A stretch of 40,515 bases of DNA, from the NCBI GenBank assembly GCA_964450715.1, contig CAYVFC010000071.1, positions 1 through 40,515 of the forward strand, read 5' to 3'. The stretch is from CAYVFC01 sp964450715. GTDB taxonomy: Bacteria > Myxococcota_A > Polyangia > Polyangiales > JAFGIB01. This document shows, one piece after another, positions 8,201 through 15,222 of the stretch; position 1 is the first letter of the stretch, and every line of letters starts with the position of its first letter. Below the pieces are notes generated by a model that ran no database searches, was not told the origin of the DNA, and saw nothing but the letters and a program-made list of their open reading frames with translations. The position numbers were made by a program, and so were the translations under genes.

Positions 8201-8909
8201 GGTGATCGAGCGCATGGGCGAGATCAACCTGATGGCCATCGAGGAATACGAAGAGAACCGCCAGCGCTACGAGCATCTGAGCGAGCAGCGCAAGGATCTG
8301 GAGACCGCCATCGGGCAGCTGGAGAGCGCCATCCGCAAGATGAACCGCGAGAGCCGGCGGCTGTTCCGCGAGACCTTCGAGGGAGTGAACCAGCGTTTCC
8401 AGAAGGTATTCCCCAGGTTGTTCGGCGGCGGCAAGGCCGAGCTCAGGCTCACCAATCCGGACGATCTGCTGGAGACCGGCATCGATATCGCGGCCATGCC
8501 TCCGGGCAAACGGCTGGGAATCATCGAGCTGATGAGCGGCGGCGAGAAGGCCATGACCGCCATCTCGCTGCTCATCGCGCTGTTCCAGTACAAGCCCAGC
8601 CCCTTCTGCTTGCTGGACGAGGTGGACGCGCCGCTGGACGAGGCCAACATCGGGCGTTTCTGCGAGATCGTGCAGGAGATGACCACGCAGTCGCAGTTCA
8701 TCGTGGTCACCCACTCCAAGCGCACCATCATGATGGCCGACGTGCTGTACGGGCTGACCATGGAAACTCCCGGCATCAGCAAGCTGGTTAGCGTGCGCAT
8801 CAAGCGCGACGAGCAGAAGCGGGGCGTGGACGGCGACGGCAATCCGAACCGCGAGGCGGAGGCGCAGGGCGCCGAGGGAGACGCGGTTCCGAACGCGGCA
8901 GTGGCTTGA
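5244..8909 (+). CDS. smc: Chromosome partition protein SMC
   Basis: The protein has 1,221 residues, close to the usual bacterial SMC length. The N-terminal ATPase half has Walker A GPNGCGKSN at residues 31-39 and the conserved FKSFVDRT and WVMGE segments. Long coiled coils (about 170-500 and 670-1010) flank a hinge at about 505-665 with Gly-rich turns. The C-terminal half has the ABC signature LMSGGEKAM near 1096 and Walker B CLLDEVDAPLDEAN near 1125, with the D-loop. SMC forms a ring-shaped dimer with ScpA/ScpB and loads on DNA to organise the chromosome. The scp genes are not in the window. The coiled-coil coding region is very G+C-rich. It is convergent with the following gene, 19 bp apart. 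Confidence 0.97.
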   Translation: MKIRKLDIFGFKSFVDRTVLHFDQDITAVVGPNGCGKSNIVDAIRWVMGEMSPKQLRGKAMDDVIFGGAESRGPVGFAEVSLTFENNDGMVPPEYIDYPEITVTRRLDRQGESEYLINKVPVRLKDVHELFLGTGVGRRAYSIVEQGRIGLIVSAKAEDRRVLLEEAAGITKFKSRKRSAELKMEHTRQNLLRLGDIISEIEKNLASLKRQARKAERYKVYREEIRDLELWVASHRYLELSVTRKVLDEQIEQATARAEGARLALNVREAELEAGRLALQQIEQRVERSQTRVFELENKVKLLQSEIEHHETQLPELKEREQGALGELEQLGEKRDGLQVEAAGLKARLGDLEEAEQAESEALQRENEELERRRQAADEAERALNNARARVGEAETRIARAEAVLAGYEKHRAENEARLGRLAVEREALRSRGGELGQQAEEQRARLQGLRCGKDELLDRRGQIEAELGELRENIKTSDGELQAIKEQLARKRSRLVSLKEIQQRFEGVGTGVRAVMSHFAADPEQGARAGVLGLVADRVQCPAELTQALAAVLGEKLQYVVIENLDAGMEALRYLGEGKHGRATLMPRVPVNGVRVRGELPAGDGVLGFLTDRIKVNETDRELVNHLLADVVLVEDLARARALHENGQTQDTLVTLEGEVIGGDGSLSGGGGEDGAHLLQIQREIRELGSEVEQLQGEAAGTAARHGELRNAIAQRQAALEATRTDAHQTELTLATTERDLDRTEQAGREANERLQALANEAEEIARSLEEARGEQGEAEAEREAAHAAESDARQAVDAAAEIHRLRRTSVEEQTAVVTEVRVRAAEARQKAESDREALDRLNESMQEIDGRMERLREDAERFSRQQVELAERVQQERATLAERVEEAMQANEEAASVKAEYDEAREELGEHELALRQVRGVIEQTTAQVNSLSLNERETSLQIDHLVASVRERHRLELCKQLGDFHAREIPDQTVLDRVDELQRVIERMGEINLMAIEEYEENRQRYEHLSEQRKDLETAIGQLESAIRKMNRESRRLFRETFEGVNQRFQKVFPRLFGGGKAELRLTNPDDLLETGIDIAAMPPGKRLGIIELMSGGEKAMTAISLLIALFQYKPSPFCLLDEVDAPLDEANIGRFCEIVQEMTTQSQFIVVTHSKRTIMMADVLYGLTMETPGISKLVSVRIKRDEQKRGVDGDGNPNREAEAQGAEGDAVPNAAVA

Positions 8910-8928
8910 AAGAACCGACGGGATCCGG

Positions 8929-10515
8929 CTACGGAGAATTCCCGGGAACAGGACCCAGCTTGATCGGTCCCTTGGCCAACGGCCCCTGCAGGGCCTTGGC
9001 GATGGCCACCAGCTTGATGAGGGTCCAGGGATTGATGGGTTTGCCGTTGAGTAGCGTGCGCTTGCCCGTCCACTCCAGCCGGCCTTTGTAGCCCTCTTCG
9101 TCCCGCGTCAGCAGCTCGTTCTGCAGGATCCCGTCGACCAGGTTGCGGTACATCTTCTCTTTTTTCTCGTCGGCGCCGAGGTCGAGGTGAGTCGCGACGC
9201 GGGCGTAGGAGTCCACGCCACGGCGCAATACCTGCTCGAGCATGGCGGCGGGCGCGCGCAGCGTGGCCACCCAGCGGGTGACGTGGTTCAGGCGCTTGAG
9301 CGAAGCGGCCGTGGTGACCCGCTCGGGATCGACGGCCATCCTCAGATCGGCCCAGGCCCATTGCTCGCCCTGGCTGAGCTTGAAAGTGAGCTCCAGGCGC
9401 GGGCGCCCGCGCGCCAGCTCGACCAGCGCCTCGCGGGCCCGGTCCGCGAAGCGTTCTCGGCCCGCAGGATCGCTCGGATCGTAGGAGGCGCGCAGCCGGT
9501 TCAGCCGGGCGGCAGCCTTGGACAGCTCGGCCGCGTCCAGGCGCGCGAGCATCAGGGTTGCGTCGACGGGACCGAAGCTCTGCTGGTCGGTCTGCCATTG
9601 CTTGACGCGAAGCCGGCACTGGTAGATGAGCTGCCCTTCCTTTACCGACGCCGAGTCGCCGAGGTTGAGCCCCCGAAATTTCCAGTTCCAGCCCGGCCCG
9701 GGCACGCGGACGGCAGCCGACTCGGCGCTCAAGCTGCCCCGACCCAGTAAAAGCCGGTGCTCTCCTCGCTTCAGGGTCCGGCCCGCCCGCAGGTTTCGCA
9801 ATCCCACCCGCGCCTTGCGCCCGGCCAGCGCCAGCGATTCTAGATCGAGCTCGGCCTGGAGCTCGGTAAGACCCTGCTCGGCCCGGACGCTTCCCTGAAG
9901 CTCGCCCAGCGAGAGCGCTCGCCGGCCGCCGTCGGTGACCAGCGTGAGCCCGGGGAGATCGATGGCCGCGTTCAGGCGCGCGAGCCCTTCGGCGAGATCG
10001 AGCTCGATGGCGCCGCCCTCCGAAGAGAGAGCACCCTGCCCGCCCGGGATGACGGGAAACAGCAGGCTCAGCAGCGTGTCCCCTCCCAGCTCCGAGACCC
10101 CGCGAGCCCGGAACTGCTCGGCGAGCTGTTTTGCGTTTTTCGATGAAGGTATTCCCAGAAGCTCGCGCGGGTCGATGGCGGCGCTGAAGGCGGCCTTTAG
10201 CGGGCGGAGCGGTGCCTGCCCGCTGACGATGCCGGACAGCGCAAACGGACCGTGGAAGATCTGCAGCGGAACGGTGTAGGTGCGGCGCTCGTCGCCCGTG
10301 AGCGCCGCCAGCTCGATCTCCGCCCGCGAGCCGAGCCAGCCTCGCTGGTAGCTTTTCACGCTGGCGCGCAGCCAGGGGCGCAGAGCTCGGTCGAGGGAAA
10401 GCATCGACTCCCGAAGGCGGTTTTCGGCTCCGCTGCCGTAGAGCGTCGGCGAAATCAGGCCGGCGATGGCGACTACCCCCAGCGGAATCCAGATCTTGAG
10501 TGCGGGTTTGTACAT
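8929..10515 (-). CDS. DUF945 (YdgA-like) family protein
   Basis: The protein has 528 residues when started at ATG 10515, which gives MYKPALKIWIPLGVVAIAGL, a single N-terminal membrane anchor or uncleaved signal. The rest resembles the DUF945/YdgA family: an early segment with SYQRGWLGSRAEIEL (the Y.RG..GS.A pattern seen after the anchor), FHGPFA, amphipathic beta-strand repeats and a C-terminal region ending LLNGKPINPW. Family proteins are envelope-associated and functionally poorly defined. Length is typical of the family. The frame is open for 26 further codons upstream, but those include the promoter region and were not used. Confidence 0.75.
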   Translation of the reverse strand: MYKPALKIWIPLGVVAIAGLISPTLYGSGAENRLRESMLSLDRALRPWLRASVKSYQRGWLGSRAEIELAALTGDERRTYTVPLQIFHGPFALSGIVSGQAPLRPLKAAFSAAIDPRELLGIPSSKNAKQLAEQFRARGVSELGGDTLLSLLFPVIPGGQGALSSEGGAIELDLAEGLARLNAAIDLPGLTLVTDGGRRALSLGELQGSVRAEQGLTELQAELDLESLALAGRKARVGLRNLRAGRTLKRGEHRLLLGRGSLSAESAAVRVPGPGWNWKFRGLNLGDSASVKEGQLIYQCRLRVKQWQTDQQSFGPVDATLMLARLDAAELSKAAARLNRLRASYDPSDPAGRERFADRAREALVELARGRPRLELTFKLSQGEQWAWADLRMAVDPERVTTAASLKRLNHVTRWVATLRAPAAMLEQVLRRGVDSYARVATHLDLGADEKKEKMYRNLVDGILQNELLTRDEEGYKGRLEWTGKRTLLNGKPINPWTLIKLVAIAKALQGPLAKGPIKLGPVPGNSP

Positions 10516-10592
10516 GTGCGCGGTTCGTAAAGCGGGGCGAAAGAGAATTAGCGCCTGTTTCGCCGGCTGTCGACCGCTGGCTGGGGAGTACA

Positions 10593-10783
10593 CCTAAGAG
10601 GGTGTTTGAAAAGCGGCTCTGTCGGCGGTGTGCAATCTCGAGGGCGGCCGCAAGGGCCGCCCTAAGAGGGTGTTTGAAAAGCGGCTCTGTCGGCGGTGTG
10701 CAATCTCGAGGGCGGCCGCAAGGGCCGCCCCTACTCTGTCGGCGGTGTGCAATCTCGAAGGCGGCCGCAAGGGCCGCCCCTAC
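10593..10783. repeat. 68-bp tandem repeat, two and a half copies, each with a G+C palindrome
   Basis: Two near-perfect 68-bp units start at 10593 and 10661, beginning CCTAAGAGGGTGTTTGAAAA and ending in a G+C palindrome (GGGCGGCCGCAAGGGCC...). A third, 5'-truncated copy starts near 10734. The unit fuses an IS-end-like head with a palindrome that also occurs at two other places in the window. No protein is supported from it. Confidence 0.85.
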
Positions 10784-10827
10784 GCTCGCTCACGCCAAGG
10801 TAGGGGAGGCGCTTGCCCCCTCCCCTA
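10759..10827. repeat. REPIN-like pair of G+C palindromes (copy 1)
   Basis: Palindrome one (GCGGCCGCAAGGGCCGC at 10761-10777, followed by CCCTAC) and palindrome two (GGGGAGGCGCTTGCCCCC at 10803-10820) face each other across about 25 bp. The junction sequences CCCCTAC and GTAGGGG are reverse complements. The same two-part layout recurs at 19486-19554 and 28354-28429. An inverted pair of REP hairpins is the definition of a REPIN. Confidence 0.7.
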
Positions 10828-10949
10828 AGCGAGGACGCCCTGAAAATCCTCCCGCGGTCGCCCCGGGGCAAAGCGTGTGCTACCTGTCGACTACCGGGAG
10901 CAGCGGCGAGCGAGCGGCCGGAGAGGGAGCGGGAGAAAGCGAATCGACC

Positions 10950-11786
10950 ATGGCCAGGATGAGCGCGCTGGAGATCTTCAAGCACACCGACCGGTCCAAC
11001 TGCGGCCGGTGCGGGGTGGCCAGTTGCATGGCTTTTTGCGCCCAGGCGGCGGCCGGCCTGCAGGACCCGGACCGCTGCCCGCTGCTGCCCGACCAGCTCA
11101 AGAACGAGATCCGGCAACGAGCAGCCGCAAGCGACCAGGTGCCCGAGGACCGGCCCGAGGCGGTGATCAACCAGATCAGCTACCGGATGGCCGAGGTCGA
11201 CTTCGAGCAGGCCGCGCACAGGCTCGGCGGATCGGTAAACGGCGACAGGCTCAGCTTCCACATCCTGGGCCGCATCTTCGAGCTGGACCACCAGGGCCGG
11301 ATGTACTCGCTGTGTCACGTCAACAGCTGGGTGCACGTAGCGCTTCTGCTCTACGTGGTCCGGGGCGAGGGGCGCGATCCGGTCGGCGAATGGGTCAACT
11401 ACTCCGAGCTCAGGCAGGCGCGCGACTGGCAACGCTTCTTCGACCACCGCTGCCGCGCGGCCATGCACAACGTGGCCGACGGCCGCCCGGAGCTGTTCCT
11501 GGACATCATCGAGCTGTTCGGCAAGCAGTACCAGGCGGAGGGTCCGCTGTCCGAGCACTCGGTGGTGCTCTACCCGCTGCCCAAGGTCCCCTTGCTGATC
11601 CGCTACACGCCGCGCGACGGCGACTTCGAGTCCACGCTGTCGATACTTTTCGATCGCACGGTCGACTACAACCTGCAGGCAGAGGGGACCTACCTGCTGG
11701 GCGCCGGGCTGGTGGAGATGTTCAACCGCATCATCGAGCGGCACGACCAGGGCGGCGACCCGCTACGCAAGGTCCGCGGGGGCTGA
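10950..11786 (+). CDS. 4Fe-4S domain plus DUF3786 protein
   Basis: The protein has 278 residues. Cys18, Cys21, Cys26 and Cys43 form a CX2CX4CX16C motif (NCGRCGVASCMAF...DRCPLL). This is the 4Fe-4S domain seen in the corrinoid Fe-S subunit of acetyl-CoA synthase and related electron-transfer proteins. From about residue 75 the DUF3786 region follows, with FHILGRIFELD, HVNSWVHVALLLYV and PLPKVPLLIRY. Such proteins occur in strict anaerobes; the exact role is unknown to me, but low-potential electron transfer to a corrinoid or CODH-type enzyme is a reasonable inference. ATG 10950 has GGGAGAAAGCG upstream. The presence of cooC and cooT in the same window strengthens the anaerobic one-carbon context. 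Confidence 0.78.
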   Translation: MARMSALEIFKHTDRSNCGRCGVASCMAFCAQAAAGLQDPDRCPLLPDQLKNEIRQRAAASDQVPEDRPEAVINQISYRMAEVDFEQAAHRLGGSVNGDRLSFHILGRIFELDHQGRMYSLCHVNSWVHVALLLYVVRGEGRDPVGEWVNYSELRQARDWQRFFDHRCRAAMHNVADGRPELFLDIIELFGKQYQAEGPLSEHSVVLYPLPKVPLLIRYTPRDGDFESTLSILFDRTVDYNLQAEGTYLLGAGLVEMFNRIIERHDQGGDPLRKVRGG

Positions 11787-11800
11787 CGGCCCCCCCGCGT
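11775..11800 (+). terminator. Hairpin overlapping the DUF3786 stop codon
   Basis: CGCGGGGG (11775-11782) pairs with CCCCCGCG (11792-11799) around a loop containing the TGA stop, followed by TTATCT. The T-tract is weak, so this is only a candidate intrinsic terminator. Confidence 0.45.
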
Positions 11801-11810
11801 TATCTCCGGG

Positions 11811-11895
11811 TCACCGGAAGCGCGCGCTCGTGTCTCGTCCCGATCTCTTACGGTGCGCGGGTTTCCGGAACGCCATCGCTGCGCGCTTCCGGTGA
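11811..11895. repeat. 85-bp element with 15-bp perfect inverted repeats
   Basis: TCACCGGAAGCGCGC at 11811-11825 is the exact reverse complement of 11881-11895. The arms are separated by 55 bp containing a further inner copy of TTTCCGGAA. It is a small fold-back element in the intergenic region after the DUF3786 gene. Confidence 0.75.
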
Positions 11896-11949
11896 TCCCG
11901 CGTACGACCGCCCGGAATAGGGAAGCCGGGCGCAACTCGCAAACCAGAA

Positions 11950-12021
11950 GGGGGGCGTCAATTCCGTCACCCCCCGGGAAATCCCGGAAAAACGGGGGGG
12001 ATGTCAATTCCGTCGCTCCCC
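11950..12021. repeat. Two successive hairpins sharing GTCAATTCCGTC
   Basis: G-run and C-run arms enclose the core GTCAATTCCGTC twice: 11950-11975 (six G, core, six C) and 11994-12021 (seven G, core, four C). Between them lies TCCCGGAAAAA. Two copies so close together suggest a repeat family end pair rather than a regulatory terminator. The rest of 11787-12136 holds no supported gene. Confidence 0.65.
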
Positions 12022-12136
12022 GCTGCATTCGCCACCCGATACCGTGGTACCTATCGGTCTGCGGGGCCGAGGAAAGCGAAGAGCAAGATCAACGAGCATG
12101 CGCGCCCTAGGAGGCGCGACGGGTAACGGGTAGCAG

Positions 12137-13144
12137 ATGAACATCCAACTACTGATCGATTCCATCGTGCGGCAGACCACGGTGCTGATCGCGCAGCTGG
12201 CAACCTCGGGGGGCGTGCGGGCTCCCTTGGCCAACGTGGCCAGCCAGGTCTTCCTCGACCTCAGCCGCGAGCTCGACAACCAGGGGGTCAGCCGCAAGGT
12301 GAGCGCGGATATGTTCGGCATGGCGCTCAGGACCTACCAGCGCAAGGTCTCGCGCATGCGGGAAAGCGCCACCGTGCACGGCCGCTCGCTCTGGGAGGCG
12401 GTATTCGATTACCTGCGCGAAGGCAAGGTGGTCTCGCGCGCCGAGGTGCTGCGCCGTTTCCGCAACGACGACGAGGTGCTGGTCAAGGGCGTACTGTACG
12501 ATCTCACCGAGAGCGGGTTGGTGTTCGCCACCGGCAGCGGGGCGCACTCGAGCTACCGGGTGGCCAGCGACGCCGAGCTGGAGCGCATCGGCCGCAACGA
12601 CGGCGACGATACGCTGGATAACCTGGTTTGGGCCATCATCTACCGCGAGGGGCCGCTCAAGGCGCGCGACATCAGCGGGCGTGTCAACCTGCGCGCCGAG
12701 GCGCTGCAAGAGATGCTGGAACGGCTGAAGAGCCTCAAGCACGTCGTCGAGCAGCCCTCGGAGGAGGGCCCCGTGTACAGCGCACAGAAGTTCGTGGTCA
12801 AGCTAGGCGACGCCACCGGCTGGGAGGCGGCCGTGTTCGACCACTACCAGGCCATGGTTTCCACCATTTGCCGCAAGCTGCAGCTCGACCCGGTCGCGGC
12901 GGCTCGTGACACCGTGGGCGGCAGCACCTACACCTTCGCGGTCTGGGAGGGCCACCCCATGGAACACGAGGTGGTGGGCGAGCTGGGGCGCTACCGCAAG
13001 CGGATGAGCGAGCTCAGGCGCGAGGTGGACGAGTACAACGAGCAAAAAGGGGTCCCGGCCCGGCACAGGAGGGTGGTCTGCTACGGCGGTCAATGCGTCA
13101 TCGAGCAGGACGGATCCGAGAACCTGGAGGAAAGCGATGTCTAA
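12137..13144 (+). CDS. Conserved winged-helix-like protein of unknown function
   Basis: The protein has 335 residues, beginning MNIQLLIDSIVRQTTVLIAQ and lacking a signal peptide. I recall closely similar sequences as conserved hypothetical proteins of Myxococcota, but not a named family. Residues 53-75 (KVSADMFGMALRTYQRKVSRM) look like a helix-turn-helix. About 85-140 and 155-195 look like two further winged-helix modules (SLWEAVFDYL...VLRRF, and NLVWAIIYREGPLKARDISG), so it probably binds DNA. The C-terminal part has a VVCYGGQCVIEQDGS segment. The gene overlaps the next one by 8 bp, indicating translational coupling to a VWA lipoprotein. This could be a regulator or a structural DNA-binding protein; no more can be claimed. 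Confidence 0.7.
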   Translation: MNIQLLIDSIVRQTTVLIAQLATSGGVRAPLANVASQVFLDLSRELDNQGVSRKVSADMFGMALRTYQRKVSRMRESATVHGRSLWEAVFDYLREGKVVSRAEVLRRFRNDDEVLVKGVLYDLTESGLVFATGSGAHSSYRVASDAELERIGRNDGDDTLDNLVWAIIYREGPLKARDISGRVNLRAEALQEMLERLKSLKHVVEQPSEEGPVYSAQKFVVKLGDATGWEAAVFDHYQAMVSTICRKLQLDPVAAARDTVGGSTYTFAVWEGHPMEHEVVGELGRYRKRMSELRREVDEYNEQKGVPARHRRVVCYGGQCVIEQDGSENLEESDV

Positions 13145-14891
13145 AAACGGAAACGGGCGGTTTTTAATCGTTCTATTTCTTCTACTGGCGCCGATCCGCG
13201 GCTGCTTTACGGCCTTTGACGGCTCCAGCAGCGAGTCGCACTTTCTGACCGCCTGCAGCCAGAGCTGCCCGGGCAACCTCGAATGCTTGTGTGGGGTCTG
13301 TACTACCGTGTGCGAAGACGACCTGAGCTGCGACCGGCTGTCGAGCACGGCCTCCTGCCTGGCCGCCGCGGAGGTCGATTCGTGCGCCTCCACCGGTCAG
13401 AGCCCGGGCAAGACCTGCCAGGTCGAGTGCAGCGAGGATGCGCAGTGCGAGAGGCTGGGCGCCGAGCATCGGTGCCAGGCCGGTCTCTGCCTGGCCCCGG
13501 AGGTCGGGACCGACGGCGAGGCCGGAAGCGGCGGTGCCGGAAGCGGGGCGGGCGGCCAGGGCGGAAGCTCGGGCGACGGTGAAACCGACGGAGTCGTCGT
13601 GGGCGGCAGCGGCGGCTCGAACGGCGAGGCCGGGAGCGTTGCCGAGTTCACCCCCGAGCCGAGCGTCGGCCCCAAGACCGTGAACACGGGCATGCTCGAC
13701 ATACTCTTCGTGATCGACAACTCGGGATCCATGAAGGAGGAGCAGGAGAAGCTGCGCCAGGAGCTGCCGCGCATGATCCGGATTCTGACCAGCGGCGACA
13801 TGAACCCGGACGACAACGGAGGGTGGATCGAGCCGGGCAAGGACTTCGCCCCGGCCACCGATATCCACCTGGCCGTGGTCACCGTGGACATGGGCCTGCC
13901 GGGGGTCCTGATGTCCATCGACCCGGAGATGAAGTGTACCGTCGGTCTGGGAGACGACGGTATTTTCCAGACCGTGGGCAACTTGGCGGGGGATCCGAAT
14001 CTTACCTGTATCGCGAGCTACCCGTCCTTTCTGTCCTTCCAGACGGGGCAGGACCCCAACCAGATCGCCAACCAGTTCCAGTGCGTCACCGCGCTGGGCA
14101 CCGGCGGTTGCGGATTCGAGATGCAGCTCGAGGCCCCGCTCAAGGCGCTCTGGCCCGCCAACCCGGACAACCTGGACGAGAGCCAGCAAGCGTTGCAGGT
14201 GATCTTTTTCGGCAACAGCCCCCCGCACGGCGATCAGCAGCACATCGAGTTCCTGAGGGGCACGAGCTACCACCCCACGCAATCCGACCAGATGTCCGTG
14301 CTGGCGGTGGTGCTGATCACGGACGAGGAGGACTGCTCGGCCGGCGCGCGCGGCAACCTGGACTTTCTCGAGCACCCCAACACCGCGCCCCCGGGGATCG
14401 CCGAGCAACCGGCCAACCTGCGTTGCTACTACAGCAGGCTCAACGACAGAGGAGATCTCTTTCCGATCGAGCGCTTCATCCACGGCTTCAGGGCCCTGCG
14501 ACCCGGCTACGAGCAGCTAGTGGTCTTCGCGGCCATCGCCGGCATCCCACCGATGATAATGGAGGGGGACTTCGACGCGAACGGGGACGGGTCGCTGAAT
14601 CAGCAGGAACGGGATGCTTTCTACCAGGCGATACTGACCGATCCCCTGATGCAGGAACGGATCCGGGCTGACGGACAGAACCTGGAGCCCTCCTGTACCC
14701 TGCCGAACATCGCCTATGATCCCAACGATCCCAGCAGTGGGGAATTCGCCACCAAGGCCTACCCGGCTCGCCGCATCACCGGCGCGGTGCGGGGCTTTGG
14801 CGAGAACGGCGTGGTGCGATCCATCTGCCAGCAGAACTTCACCAGCGCCGTGGACGCCATCGTCAAGGCGATCTCGCGCCACCTGGAATAA
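13137..14891 (+). CDS. VWA-domain lipoprotein with an EF-hand-like loop
   Basis: The protein has 584 residues. It starts with a hydrophobic signal ending LAPIRGC (a lipobox-like site at residue 23). A Cys-rich segment (about 40-120) and a Gly/Ser linker follow. A von Willebrand A-type domain has the MIDAS motif D194-N-S196-G-S198 in LDILFVIDNSGSM, then VVLITDEEDCS further on. Near residue 480 the sequence DANGDGSLNQQE fits a 12-residue Ca-binding loop (Asp, Asn, Asp, Gly, Ser, Glu at positions 1, 3, 5, 6, 7, 12). Both sites predict divalent-cation-dependent binding on the cell surface. The long insertions between VWA motifs, rich in cysteine, are typical of myxobacterial VWA lipoproteins. It overlaps the preceding gene by 8 bp. 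Confidence 0.85.
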   Translation: MSKNGNGRFLIVLFLLLAPIRGCFTAFDGSSSESHFLTACSQSCPGNLECLCGVCTTVCEDDLSCDRLSSTASCLAAAEVDSCASTGQSPGKTCQVECSEDAQCERLGAEHRCQAGLCLAPEVGTDGEAGSGGAGSGAGGQGGSSGDGETDGVVVGGSGGSNGEAGSVAEFTPEPSVGPKTVNTGMLDILFVIDNSGSMKEEQEKLRQELPRMIRILTSGDMNPDDNGGWIEPGKDFAPATDIHLAVVTVDMGLPGVLMSIDPEMKCTVGLGDDGIFQTVGNLAGDPNLTCIASYPSFLSFQTGQDPNQIANQFQCVTALGTGGCGFEMQLEAPLKALWPANPDNLDESQQALQVIFFGNSPPHGDQQHIEFLRGTSYHPTQSDQMSVLAVVLITDEEDCSAGARGNLDFLEHPNTAPPGIAEQPANLRCYYSRLNDRGDLFPIERFIHGFRALRPGYEQLVVFAAIAGIPPMIMEGDFDANGDGSLNQQERDAFYQAILTDPLMQERIRADGQNLEPSCTLPNIAYDPNDPSSGEFATKAYPARRITGAVRGFGENGVVRSICQQNFTSAVDAIVKAISRHLE

Positions 14892-14894
14892 GCC

Positions 14895-14927
14895 GTCATC
14901 TCGAACGCAGTGAGAGATCTCCTTCAG
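14895..14927. repeat. Half copy of the TCATCTCGA-type interspersed repeat
   Basis: GTCATCTCGAACGCAGTGAG then AGATCT matches the left arm of the palindromic repeats at 16077, 19327 and 39397, but no right arm follows. It sits three bases after the VWA lipoprotein stop. Confidence 0.7.
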
Positions 14928-14949
14928 GTGATAGGGTGATAAGTGATAG

Positions 14950-15065
14950 GGGTCGGACTTAACTAATTAGCAATCCTGTCGTCGCAAACTGCGAATGAAT
15001 CGGGAGGTCGGGGAGGTCGGAATTGAAGGCGAATCGGGGGATTGTTAATTAGTTAAGTCCGACCC
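14950..15065. repeat. 116-bp fold-back element with 26-bp inverted ends
   Basis: The left end GGGTCGGACTTAACTAATTA (14950-14969, continuing to 14975) is the reverse complement of 15040-15065 at 25 of 26 positions. The 64-bp interior has GTCGGGGAGGTCGG tandem triplets and no coding potential. This is consistent with a non-autonomous mobile element. Its end resembles in layout the AGGGACA...TATTTATTA ends of the Y1 transposase element at 3.7-4.9 kb, though the sequences differ. Confidence 0.85.
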
Positions 15066-15160
15066 TGCCACTCGGACCCTGCCACTCGCTGCCACTCTGC
15101 CACTGCTGCCACTGCTGCGACTGCGACGCTGCGACGTGCGACGCGCTGCGACGCGACCCC
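15066..15160. repeat. Degenerate nested simple-sequence tract
   Basis: The tract begins as CCCTGCCACTCGGA repeats, drifts to GCTGCCACT repeats, then to GCTGCGACT and GCGACGCGCTGCGACGCGAC. Each step looks like slippage on the previous unit. It starts directly at the end of the fold-back element, and the next gene's leader begins just after it. Confidence 0.7.
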
Positions 15161-15222
15161 ATGGACCTTTGGGCCAGGGTACGGTAATCAATTGCCGAGG
15201 AATCGAGCAAAGGATTACTGAG

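Noticed and set aside
10593..10783. CRISPR-like direct repeats
   Set aside because: Copies are contiguous with no spacers, and there is no cas gene. It is a tandem duplication.
10252..11920. Other long frames around the DUF3786 gene
   Set aside because: They are frame shadows; only the frame starting at 10950 has the Fe-S and DUF3786 motifs.
13182..14483. A 433-codon minus-strand frame opposite the VWA lipoprotein gene
   Set aside because: Its composition is that of an antisense shadow, and the plus-strand VWA protein has clear motifs.
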